A DNA stretch of 12,500 nucleotides from Trachelipus rathkii (GCA_015478945.1 JABUQX010014845.1:77501-90000), one strand, 5' to 3'; counted from the stretch's first letter, positions 1 to 8,437 are shown. The notes: generated by a model not told the origin, from the letters alone. A program made the numbers and translations.

Positions 1-190
1 GTCAATTGCTTAGAGAAAATTATGGCTCGTTGTTATATTTCCGAAGAATAAAAAAAAATAAAAAAATAAAATAAAAATAAGAAATTAAAAACCCCTCCTT
101 AGAATTTTCAGTGATTCCAAATATGCAATTTGTTTTTACTGTAGGTGCTGCCGTTCTAAAGTTACATGATGTCAGTAGGAGTCCCCTCTG
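1..190. other. AT-rich left flank with a degenerate foldback-arm unit
   Basis: No gene is seen. Positions about 95-165 (TTAGAATTTTCAGTGATTCC onward, then CTGTAGGTGCTGCCGTTCTAAAG) resemble the arm unit of the foldback element at 1921-1997 (TAAAAATTTTACCAGGATTCC ... GCTGTAGCTATTGTAGTTTTGAGATAT). The stretch is preceded by an A-rich run and followed by a (TA)n array, as in that element. It may be the end of a related, older copy that lies mostly outside the window. The similarity is judged by eye and is modest. Confidence 0.3.
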
Positions 191-198
191 ATATATAT

Positions 199-293
<95 letters not shown>

Positions 294-295
294 CA

Positions 296-375
<80 letters not shown>

Positions 376-393
376 TTATTTATTTATTTATAC
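191..393. repeat. (TA)n microsatellite, interrupted, ending in (TTTA)n
   Basis: Nearly pure alternating TA from 191 to 288, an interruption (TTATACACTC), TA again from 301 to 371, then about five TTTA units. Reading frames of repeated Tyr-Ile through this array are artefacts of the dinucleotide. Pure TA of this length can extrude cruciforms and is often misassembled or wrong in length. Confidence 0.97.
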
Positions 394-967
394 ATATCAC
401 CATTTCCTGCATTGCTGAGGTGCTGATGGTGGGTGATAATCATTTACAAATATCACCACCATTCACGAAAAAAGAAAAAAATGATGAGGGGTTTCAGCCC
501 TTGCTACCTGGGAACAAAATTTGAAAATTTTCTTCATATGATTCGAGTTCTTCGAGAAAAGCAGCTTCACCTCCTCCGTGTAATTAATTATTTTAAATTT
601 CTTCTTTTATATTTTAATTTTGTATTAATATTAAACATTTTCCAAAGGAATGAAGTTCAAATTTTTGTAGCTCCTTCTGTCTGATTCAAATGAAAATTAA
701 TTAAATATATAAATTTTACCTTTCAAATTCCGAATCGTAAAAATATATTTTTCCTTTTAAGTAGTGAGAGTTACTTTAAGCCAAAAACACTCTCTCCCTT
801 GAAAACATCGTCAAACCACTTCTTGAAAGGACCTTCAGATTATTATCGTCCTCTCCACAATACACATTTTCAGACTCTCCTTCTTCTTTCCAATCTCTTT
901 CTTCTGATGTTTCTCTTTTTCGCTTCCCTTCTGGTTTTACCGCGTCTTTACTCGATGACCGTCGAAT
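394..967. other. AT-rich unique sequence, no gene recognised
   Basis: Short reading frames here (433-684 plus, 799-1155 plus, 776-1000 minus) show no recognisable domain, and the last two run into Tyr-Ile from the TA array, so none is called. A small hairpin sits at 426-462. Pyrimidine-rich sequence (about 868-940) runs up to the next (TA)n array. Confidence 0.6.
426..462. repeat. Short inverted repeat (hairpin)
   Basis: ATGGTGGGTGATA (426-438) is the reverse complement of TATCACCACCAT (451-462) apart from one bulged G, with a 12-nt loop. The reason for it is unknown; no partner copy was seen elsewhere in the window. Confidence 0.6.
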
Positions 968-1218
<251 letters not shown>

Positions 1219-1230
1219 TCTCTTATATAT

Positions 1231-1480
1231 AGGTGATATTTGGTTTAGAGCGACAACTATCTATCATCGATCCATATCTCCAAAACTACACAATAGTTAC
1301 AGGAAAAAGGAGTACATTGTTGGAATCCTGGCAAAAATTTTATCTGGAAAAATGTAAAAAAAAGTAAAATCTAACCACTAAAAAATTGAAAAAAAAATCA
1401 TATCTCAAAACCTACAATAGCTGCAGGATACAATTTTGGAATCCTTGTAAAATTTTAGTTAGGAAAATGTAAAAAAAAAA
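1231..1480 (+). repeat. Left arm of foldback element, two tandem units
   Basis: It contains two copies of a unit: CATATCTC at 1273 and again at 1399 (period 126). Each copy continues AAAACTACA-ATAG, CAGGA, TTGGAATCCT, AAAATTTT, GGAAAATGT and an A-run. The poly(A) at the end of each unit varies in length. Confidence 0.75.
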
Positions 1481-1560
1481 AATAAATAAATAAATAAAAT
1501 AAATATATTTATTACTTTTTTTAGGAGCAGGGGACATAATATATATATATATATTGTTGT

Positions 1561-1775
1561 AAGGTATTACGGCAATATAGGGCTCGAGCCGACGGGAACA
1601 CAGGGGGACGTTTTCCATACCCCGTAAGGGCGGAGGAACCCCCACGACACCCAAATACCAAAGAGCAGGGGTTCGGAGACCCTCCCGGAGGAGATGAATC
1701 TACCCCGTAGTTCCCCAGGCCGAGAAGACCCGACTTTCTGCCATCGAGGGTGCCGGTATACCCTTAGGGGTAATT
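1561..1775. other. GC-rich core of the foldback element
   Basis: This is an abrupt GC-rich island in otherwise AT-rich DNA. It contains the perfect palindrome GGCTCGAGCC (1581-1590) and several CCCC/GGGG-paired modules, for example TACCCCGTAAGGGCGG (about 1619) and TATACCCTTAGGGGTAA (1757-1773). The last resembles the hairpin at the centre of the large palindrome. The minus-strand frames 1412-1654 and 1567-1800 cross the element boundaries without domain signal and are not called. Confidence 0.6.
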
Positions 1776-1899
1776 CTTTAGTAAAAGAAAAAAAAAGCAA
1801 ATTTAATAGAAAGTCTATTTATTTTAACTGAGTAACCAATAAAAGGTCTCTAAATAAGCCTCCAATCATATTACTATAATTATTAGCAATAATTTTTTT

Positions 1900-2137
1900 T
1901 TTTTATTTTTTTATTTTTGCATTTTCCTATCTAAAAATTTTACCAGGATTCCAAAAATGTGTTATTTTTCGCTGTAGCTATTGTAGTTTTGAGATATATT
2001 TTTTTCTTTTTTTTTTTTTTTTTTTTTTACATTTCCGCCTATTGGACCAGCATTCCAGCAATGTATTCCTTTTCCCTGTGGCTGTAGTTTTGAGATATGG
2101 ATTGATGATAGTTGTCGCTCTAAACCAATTATCACCT
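1900..2137 (-). repeat. Right arm of foldback element, two tandem units
   Basis: This is the reverse complement of the left arm. The unit landmark GAGATAT occurs at 1991 and 2092 (period about 101), with AGGATTCC and CATTCCAGCA marking the GGAATCCT/GGAATGCTG parts. A T-run at about 2001-2030 matches the A-run between units in the left arm. By eye the arms are clearly homologous but carry several substitutions and indels. Confidence 0.75.
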
Positions 2138-2209
2138 ATATATATATATATATATATATATAGGTCATCCTCTAAAAGAGCCACAATCTCGATATATATA
2201 TATATATAC

Positions 2210-2261
<52 letters not shown>

Positions 2262-2276
2262 CTATCTATATATATA
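2137..2276. repeat. (TA)n array between the two inverted-repeat elements
   Basis: TA runs at 2137-2162, 2192-2207, about 2212-2259 and 2267-2276. They are split by a 30-bp non-TA segment (AGGTCATCCTCTAAAAGAGC...) and by TTACTATC. It separates the small foldback element from the left end of the large palindrome. Confidence 0.95.
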
Positions 2277-2350
2277 GTAATCACGCGAAATCAGCCACCA
2301 CCGGGCCCACTTTCGATATGAAGGAATAAGAATATATTAGGCATGTGAAG

Positions 2351-2374
2351 TTGATAGACCGCTAGGTCTATCAA
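2351..2374. repeat. Subterminal perfect hairpin, left arm
   Basis: TTGATAGACC, loop GCTA, then GGTCTATCAA form a perfect 10-bp stem about 75 bp inside the palindrome end. The right-arm equivalent (11894-11917, TTGATAG ... CTATCAA) keeps the outer 7 bp of the stem. A hairpin kept near both ends is compatible with a subterminal protein-binding site, but that role is only inferred. Confidence 0.7.
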
Positions 2375-2506
2375 TCCGATATCTTCATCGAAGGTTTGTC
2401 TGTGTTCATTCTTAATAGCCTCATGATTACGCGCGTGCATACACATGCATCCCCATTATTATTGTGTGTATTAGATCGAAGAAATTGAGATCACGGAGTG
2501 ATTTCC

Positions 2507-2564
2507 GGCTCCGACTCCGACTCCGGCTTCCGACTCCGACTCCGACTCCGACTCCGACTCCGGC
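2507..2564. repeat. (CTCCGA)n hexanucleotide repeat
   Basis: About nine units of CTCCGA with CTCCGG and CTTCCGA variants. The inverted counterpart at about 11692-11775 (TCGGAGTCG, CCGAGTCGGCTCG) is far more degraded, one of the clearest cases of unequal quality between the arms. Confidence 0.9.
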
Positions 2565-2625
2565 AGTCAAATTCGCTGCGGCGGTTCGGTTTGGATCAAA
2601 CATAGGTTAGTATTGGTCTGTCTCT

Positions 2626-2626
<1 letters not shown>

Positions 2627-2666
<40 letters not shown>

Positions 2667-2740
2667 TAAACTATTATTATTATTATTATTATTATTATTA
2701 TGTATGTGTGTGTGTATTATTATTATTATTATTATTATTT
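2627..2740. repeat. (TTA)n trinucleotide repeat, left arm
   Basis: Three runs of TTA/ATT separated by ATATTAAACT (about 2662) and TGTATGTGTGTGTG (about 2701). Its counterpart on the other arm is (TAA)n at 11513-11590. The plus-strand frame 2704-2961 starts inside the repeat (an Ile run) and has no recognised domain. Confidence 0.95.
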
Positions 2741-2819
2741 TGGTGATTTTTTCCACCGAGGTTGCTTCTTCGCATCCAGTTTCTGAGTTCGATATACATC
2801 TACATGGGTTAGGGTTTCA

Positions 2820-3555
2820 TATTGGGTTAAAAATTTGGAGGGTGTTAGATGGGTACCTAGTCATATGCAAAGTTACATCCATGGGTCCCCCGAAGGAGTT
2901 ACCCCACTTAAAATCAAATGTTCGTAATTGGCTGAAATTTTGGGAGAGGATGCAGAGTTGAGTTTCTAGAAAGAATTGGTATATGAATCAGGAGTTGGCT
3001 AACTTTACCGGTGGACCACTGCAGACCGTGTTAATAAACATTCGTATAACAACAATGTTGAATTGTCCTTATATGGAGTTTATCGAGGTCGTAGGTTCAG
3101 ATATATACGATGGTTATAAGACCGTATGGGGTGTCTAGGATCCCCCAGAAGGGATTCCACCCCAAACATTAAATATTGATGTAGAAAGCTATGAGCTTGA
3201 TATACAACCTTTTTAGGTTGTATCTTAGGTGTATACGGGGTAAAATGACCGATTTTACCAAATTTGTGGGACCAGACCCCAAATCTGAAATATTGACCTA
3301 GAAGTGATGAAACTCGGTATACAGCCCTTCTGAGGATGTATCTTAGATGACCCCGGGTGTAAAAATGACTGTGGGTGCACTAGATGCGGTACTCACTTAA
3401 ATCACAAAATATTGACCTGTTCGCGGAAACTTGATATGCGGCCTTTTAGGTTCATATCTTAGATGTATACGGGAGTAAAATGACCGGTGACCAAATTCAG
3501 GGACCGGCCCCCAAACCTGAAATATTGACCTAGAACGATAAACTCGGTATACACC
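2820..3555. repeat. ~118-bp tandem array
   Basis: AAATATTGA recurs at 3171, 3289, 3407 and 3521 (steps 118, 118, 114). Each is followed by (C)CTAGAA, GATAAACTCGGTATACA, CCTTTTAGGTT, ATCTTAGATGTATACGGG, AAAATGACCG and a C-rich stretch (GACCCCAAAC). Weaker copies continue upstream: near 3053 (AATGTTGAATTG), near 2935 and near 2817. That gives about six or seven units, the outer ones strongly diverged. No reading frame runs through the unit, so this is satellite-like DNA. The C-rich tail CCCCCAGAAGGGATTCCACCCC (split by the 20-base limit: CCCCCAGAAGGG at about 3142, then ATTCCACCCC) has the same paired C/G character as the palindrome centre. Confidence 0.8.
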
Positions 3556-3556
3556 T

Positions 3557-4225
3557 ACCTTTTACATAGTCTAAAGCAGTAAATCAGTAAAATCAAACCA
3601 CCATCCACCACCTCTGTCCAGTTTGTGATCTATTGATCTATTGATCTATTGATCCTGATTGATTAAGGTCAAATTTTACTAAAATGTCATGTTTTACATA
3701 CCTAAATCCAGTAAATCAGTAAATCAAGCCCACCCCACCTACCCTCCTGTCCAATCATGATCTATTCTACCCATCAATGATCTATTGATCTATTGATTAG
3801 GTCAAAATTTTTACTAAGTATGTGTTTTTACATACCTAAATCAATGAAATCGGTAATCAAGCCACCCAACCTACCCTCCTGTCCAATCATGATGTGTTGA
3901 TCTATTGATCTATTGATCTATTGATCTGATGATTCAAGTGGTTAAGGTCAAATTTTTACTAAAATTGTCATATTTTACATACCCTAAATCATTAAACTCG
4001 ATATAAATCAAAACCACCCAACCTACCCTCCCTGTCCAATCATGATCTATTGATCTATTGTCTATTGATCTATTGATCTATTGATTTTAAGTCAAATTTT
4101 TACTAAAATTATCATGTTTTACATACCTTAAACAATAAATCAGTAAAACAAACTACCATCCCTCCACCCTCCTGTTCATCCTTGATCTGTTGATCTATTG
4201 ATCTATTAGTCTATTGATTTCAAGT
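3557..4225. repeat. ~125-150 bp tandem array with internal GATCTATT octamers
   Basis: The landmark TTTTACATAC recurs near 3557, 3692, 3817, 3970 and 4113. Each unit then holds TAAATCAGTAAATCA, CCACCCAACCTACCCTCCTG, TCCAATCATGATC, a variable number of GATCTATT octamers and GTCAAATTTTTACTAAAAT. Differences in unit length come mainly from the octamer count. No coding signal. Confidence 0.85.
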
Positions 4226-5100
4226 ATCATTTTTGGATAAACATAACACTAAATCAAGTTCTTTATGCAAGATCAATCTAATAAATGTTGACGTAACAAG
4301 TTTTCTATTAATAAAGCACTTAGCACCATCTGAACTATGAATATAATACACAACGACAAACCTGTCATGCGCAACGAAATTCACACTTAACAACAGTGTA
4401 GTAACTAACATAGCACTCTAGACGTAACCCTGTTCGCTTTTTGTCAAGAAGCATATCTCTAACATAACAATGTTATTATATACTGCGGTAATGTTAACTA
4501 AAATTTATCCTACTATTGGTTAATTCTGTTATACTGATCAACAGTATATAAATAATGCAGGTTTCCCATCAATAAAGCTAACATGACGTAACATGAACTA
4601 AGGAAAATAATGTACAAAGACAAAGCTACAACACAACACACACGAATAAACTGTGCTTATTATAAAAGTTCCAAACTTAGCACACCTGTAAAGTAACTAA
4701 CAGCATGCTAAGAGCATTATTCTTACTTTTCCAGGATATCACCACATATATAACGTTAATCTTTTTACTGACACAGTAACATTTAGCAAATTTATCACAA
4801 CATTGGTTAATTATCATACTGATCAATGAAAATATGCAACGTAACAAGGTTTCCACATCAATAAAGCTAACATGATGTAACATGAACTAAGAAAATAATC
4901 TGTAATATTTAACAAAAAAAAATTAACATAACCGTACCTAACCATCATAATACCTAATGGATAAAGACAAACAACGTAAAGTTTTACCCTCTGTAAAGCT
5001 AAACTATGAACATAACATACTTAACACACAACAACCAGACGAATAAACAGCTATCTAACAACTTAGTCAATAAAGCGAACATACGAGGGAAGTAAAACAA
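4226..5100. repeat. ~210-290 bp repeat family, outer block of left arm
   Basis: AATAAAGC is repeated at 4310, 4571, 4859 and 5069 (steps 261, 288, 210). It is followed by TAACATGA(C/T)GTAACATGAACTAAG and later by CGAATAAAC, AACATAAC and TAACTAACA motifs. Minus-strand frames at 4220-4411 and 4677-4883 are open but short; they fall in different parts of the unit and are not kept between units, so I do not call them genes. The same family reappears on the other side of the gene at 6280-6835. Confidence 0.7.
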
Positions 5101-5184
5101 GTTTTCATTTTTTATAACATATATTTTTCATTGAAAACAGCGTTATATAAATACATAAAAACATATAAATACATAAAAAACATG

Positions 5185-5190
5185 TTTATT
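5185..5190 (-). promoter_or_regulatory. Candidate polyadenylation signal (AATAAA)
   Basis: AATAAA on the minus strand lies about 40 nt past the stop codon of the broken gene at 5229. The position suits a eukaryotic or eukaryotic-virus poly(A) signal, but the sequence is so A/T-rich that chance occurrence is likely. Confidence 0.3.
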
Positions 5191-5228
5191 TTAAATATAT
5201 TAATTCTTCTAATCAGAGAACATAGGAT

Positions 5229-6002
5229 TCAAGTTGGGTAAGTTCTATATATCTCTAAAAATTCAACACCCTTTGAAAGGATGTAAGTAAGTATAAAGGC
5301 CTTCAGCGGCACTAAACCATTTTCAGCATATTTTGATTCAACAGCACTCATTCTCTCATACAAGAGAGAAGTAAATTCATCCAAGCTGATAGTTATTAAA
5401 GCATTCCTGTATACAGTTATACGGGAAACCATATGTTTTGGTGTAAATATCATAGATTACACCATGTGCTATAAGTATTAAGTCCTCAAGTATGTCAACA
5501 TCGTTAAGATGCGATGTTAATTCGTTTTTTATTTTAAGCAATGCTGTAATATTTTCAGATGTTCGAACTGTGAAACCTATACGCGTATGTCTGAAGTCAC
5601 ACGATCGATGGGTTTCCAGTAGTTGCGTACATCAAGGTTTTTAATATTGTCAACGAGAGCACAACGTCTATTCTATTAGAACCTCTCACGTTATCTTTCC
5701 AGTTAGATATTTCACTGCTAGTCGATATACCAGATGACACACATTTATCCTCTATCCATCCTGCTGCAATATTGATAATCTTGATGAACTCTTCAACACA
5801 AATGAATTAATGTTTTTTTTTTTAAACCTCTGGATGGAATACAAAGCAATGTATCCAGTATCCATCAGTTGACGTTAAATATAAATGACATATCTCGATT
5901 TACAGGAATAACGAAAACCATAAGTAATCTCAACAGGTTTAGAATTGCGAGGAAGATGCCATCGTACCAGCACAGCGAAAATGTCCTACTGACGGAAATC
6001 AT
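5229..6002 (-). pseudogene. Unrecognised gene of ~250 codons, broken by frameshifts (left arm)
   Basis: The minus strand carries consecutive open stretches in shifting frames. 5865-6002 starts at an ATG (MISVSRTFS). 5597-5806 has no Met and contains EEFIKIINIAAGW. About 5378-5636 contains VIYDIY. 5229-5453 ends at TGA and contains ESKYAENG. Amino acid composition is protein-like (mixed Leu/Ile, charged residues, few simple runs), unlike the repeat-derived frames nearby. At least three frame changes are needed to connect the pieces, one beside an A-run at 5810-5823, and I do not join them. No signal peptide, transmembrane segment or known catalytic motif is evident, and the family is not recognised; a transposon or DNA-virus-derived protein is possible. 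It is the only single-copy block inside the arm, flanked on both sides by the same ~280-bp repeats. The breaks may be decay or uncorrected sequencing errors. Confidence 0.5.
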
Positions 6003-6126
6003 TGTGCGTAAGCAAACCTTAAATGTAATGAGATTCTTTCTTTCAACAAATCAGAAGAAAGTAAACAAAAATACGACGCACGAACGAACCATATCAACTC
6101 CAAAGGGGTATCTTATTCTCCGTTGG

Positions 6127-6262
6127 AGCAACAACAACAACAACAACAACAACAGCAACAACAACAACAGCAACAACAACAAGCAACAACAACAACAACA
6201 GCAACAACAGCTGCAACAGCATAATAACAACAACAGCAACAACAACACCAACAACAAAACAA
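6127..6262. repeat. (CAA)n / (AAC)n repeat with CAG interruptions
   Basis: About 45 triplets, mostly CAA/AAC with scattered CAG and a CTGCAACAG break near 6211. Read on the plus strand it gives Asn/Gln runs inside an apparent 164-codon frame (5869-6363), and on the minus strand Leu/Val/Cys runs. Neither is retained in the opposite arm, where the site is the poorer TTG-rich stretch 8362-8437. It lies about 125 bp upstream of the gene start. Confidence 0.92.
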
Positions 6263-6279
6263 TAGCTTGTCATTACCAA

Positions 6280-6835
6280 AGAAATAAAGTTCTTTATATG
6301 CTAATCCAGCGAATATGTGCTAACGTAACAGTGTTTCACATTAATAAAGCTAACATAGCATGACCAGAACTAAGAATATATTGTACAATGGCAAAACCTG
6401 ACACACCTTACGCATGTGAATAAACTATTAACATTAACAAACTCCCGCGCTTAACAAAGTAAACTACATAACACTTCATACAAAACGTAACCTATTCACT
6501 TTTTTCAAGCATATCTCTAACCTACATTAATGTTAATTTTACATTAACATCGTAATATTTAACAAAAAATTTAACATAACCCTGTCTAAGCATCATACTG
6601 ACAACAAATATATTGCTAATGTACAAATTTTTTTTTTACATCAACTTCGTAATATTTAACAAAAATTCATCATAACCTCGTCTAAATATCATAATCCCAA
6701 ACGAATAATTGGCAAACATAACAAAGTTTAACCAAACACAACACAAAAATAAATTTTTTTTTTTTGTTTCATGACATAACATAAAAATAAGTTCTTTGAA
6801 TAATATATCACAGTAAAGCATTCGTTTTGCTGATT
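6280..6835. repeat. ~280-bp repeat family, inner block of left arm
   Basis: AGTTCTTTATATGC...AACGTAACA...AATAAAGCTAACATAGCATG (6286-6362) repeats the arrangement at 4258-4325. CATATCTCTAAC at 6509 repeats 4452. TAATATTTAACAAAAA occurs at 4902, 6551 and 6650. The gene is therefore bracketed by direct copies of one repeat family. The short minus-strand frame 6636-6863 falls in this repeat and is not called. Confidence 0.65.
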
Positions 6836-6836
6836 T

Positions 6837-6960
6837 TAAGCAGTAAATCAGTAAATCAGGCAATCAAACCTGTCCATTCACCGGTTCCTACCCATCACCG
6901 TCATGATCTGTATCGATCTGTTAGTTCGGGTCATGTTTCAGAGTATCATTTTGGATCAAA
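6837..6960. repeat. Single detached copy of the GATCTATT-array unit
   Basis: CAGTAAATCAGTAAATCA, CCTACCCATC, TCATGATCTG, ATCGATCTG and AGTATCATTTTGGATCAAA repeat the last unit of the array at 4140-4240 in the same order and direction. The gene plus its ~280-bp repeats (about 4226-6836) therefore sit between direct copies of this unit. Confidence 0.7.
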
Positions 6961-7307
6961 GCAACAAGATAAAGACATTATCTAACGAAATCCCTTAACA
7001 AAGCGACCAATCTATCAAAGATACCAAGCATCTCAGACATGATTGACACTATCTTCATCAAAGTGTCACTCATCTCGAGTATAACATCATTTGAACTATG
7101 ATAAACGTAGACATTAGCAAAATTCTCGAGCAAGCTGACATTACTCAGCAAAAACTTAACCTAAACTCGTTTCCTAACACATCATGCGTCGGTAACACTG
7201 CCAATATCTTTTACGAAACTCATCATTGTCTCTATAAATCAGTGTTAATTCACTGCCCCACTGTCATAGTAATATTACACATAACATTGCCTAACTTACG
7301 ATAAACG
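6961..7307. other. Innermost AT-rich part of left arm
   Basis: No gene is supported. It aligns in inverted orientation with about 7523-7810 (for example the ATACC-AAGCATC block at 7021-7032 with GATGCTGGTAT at 7754-7764). A plus-strand frame 7098-7304 has no counterpart in the right arm and no domain, so it is not called. Confidence 0.6.
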
Positions 7308-7522
7308 GGGTTTCATTAATATAGAGTATACAAAACTGACACACCACCTCCCGAGGAAAACCCAGGGGATGCGCCCCTTGAAAGGGTGTAAATCCTGAGA
7401 GGGGGGATCACGCCGAGGGGTGTAAGCGGGCATTACCCCTTCGAAGGAGGGGTAAGGCCTCGGCCCACTGGGGCTTGGCCCAAAGCGCATTTGCTTCGGG
7501 GTGATCCCCACACCGCTCAGCC
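7308..7522. repeat. GC-rich palindrome centre with nested hairpins
   Basis: TTACCCCT (7433-7440) pairs with AGGGGTAA (7448-7455) around TTCGAA (7440-7445). GCCGAGG (7412-7418) pairs with CCTCGGC (7458-7464), and GGGGATCAC (7403-7411) with GTGATCCCC (7501-7509). Outer parts still match imperfectly, such as ATGCG at 7371 with CGCAT at 7486. So the arms meet with no clear unique spacer. The minus-strand frame 7296-7511 crosses the hairpin and is not a gene. Confidence 0.8.
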
Positions 7523-8361
7523 TAGTGGTTAATGGCCTATTTGGACAGGATCAGTACGATATGTCATGTGACGAGTGGCGCTGATTTATTGAAAATGATG
7601 ATTTGTAAGATATGTTTTTGGCCAAAACGTGGTCTGGAATGAAGTTTGTTGGCTATGTCGGGACTATAGGCCCCCAACTAATGCGTTTATTCATAGTTAA
7701 ATGATACTCGGGCATGTGTTGCGTGAGAGATGATCATCGATTCATATGGTTCGGATGCTGGTATCTTTGATAGATTGTCACTGTTAGGGAGGCGACAGCC
7801 GATCTTACGCGATCCAAAATGATACTCTCGCCTGACCTGATCAGCAGATCGATAGATGGGCAGGTGACGGAGTGAAGGCTGGTGGTTTGTTGTTTGCTGC
7901 AAATCAGTAAGCGTTCCACGCACTGTGATGTTTATTCAAGAGGCTTTGCACGCTGTTATGTCAAAGTAAGAAACCTGTTTGGTTAAAGCACGACTGCGGT
8001 ATTGTTTGCGGTTCTTCGATCTTGGAGGCTGGCGTTATGATAATTTTGTTAAATATTACGGTGTGCCTATTAGCCTTATTGTTGTCAGTATGATAGCAGG
8101 CTCTCGGTTACTGATGATGCTTCAAATTAACATTGCCTGTTAGAAGATAACTGAAAAAAGTGTGAAACGGAACCGTTTTAATATGGATCTTACTGACATT
8201 AACACTGAAATTGTTGGCATAGACTATTCGTGCGTATATGTCAGAGCTGCCGACCCAGCCTGGCATATTGCTTAGTTCTGGTCATGTATGTTAGCATTAT
8301 GTGTGAAAACGCCGCGTGCCTGATCGTGCATCGTAAAAACTTGGTACGTGTATTGACCGAT

Positions 8362-8437
8362 TGTGTTGTTAATGTTAATGTTGTTGACTATTGTTGTTGT
8401 CTTGCCGCTGTGTTATTATTGTTGTTATTGTGTGCCC
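8362..8437. repeat. Degenerate TTG/TTA-rich stretch, partner of the CAA repeat
   Basis: TTGTTGTTAATG..., GTTGTTGAC, TTGTTGTTGTC and TTATTATTGTTG motifs are found where the inverted (CAA)n of the left arm should lie. It is about half the length and much less regular. The plus-strand frame 8230-8451 crosses it and shows no domain. Confidence 0.7.

Larger units (their letters stand above)
1231..2137. mobile_element. Foldback / MITE-like non-autonomous element
   Basis: The left end AGGTGATATTTGGTTTAGAG (1231 onward) is matched in inverted orientation by the right end CTCTAAACCAATTATCACCT (ending 2137). Both ends abut TATATA, as expected for an element that inserts at TA or sits in TA repeats. 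The inverted arms run about 1231-1480 and 1900-2137. They enclose an AT-rich then GC-rich interior with no transposase and no meaningful reading frame, so the element could only be mobilised in trans. Class II foldback or MITE is an inference from structure; a known family was not recognised. Confidence 0.7.
2273..7442 (+). repeat. Left arm of the giant palindrome
   Basis: About 5.17 kb. This is the cleaner arm: the ~118-bp tandem copies agree with each other, the CTCCGA and GATCTATT arrays are regular, and the one gene retains long open stretches. The order from the outer end is hairpin, CTCCGA repeat, TTA repeat, 118-bp array, GATCTATT array, ~280-bp repeats, gene on the minus strand, CAA repeat, ~280-bp repeats, one GATCTATT-type unit, GC-rich centre. 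Confidence 0.9.

Noticed and set aside
166..426. Long Tyr-Ile reading frames over the (TA)n arrays (also 799-1155, 967-1158 and 2042-2329)
   Set aside because: They exist only because alternating TA has no stop codon in two frames; there is no protein-like sequence outside the repeat.
5869..6363. 164-codon plus-strand frame with Asn/Gln runs
   Set aside because: It is antisense to the better-supported gene start, is dominated by the CAA repeat, and its equivalent in the opposite arm is interrupted.
7519..7535. AGCCTAGTGGTTAATGG, resembling a tRNA A box
   Set aside because: No B box or cloverleaf follows, and the inverted partner does not keep the motif; a chance match is likely.
7687..7923. 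Overlapping minus-strand frames near the centre of the right arm (7687-7923 and 7734-7919)
   Set aside because: Neither has a counterpart in the left arm or any recognisable domain; two overlapping frames of similar length point to chance.
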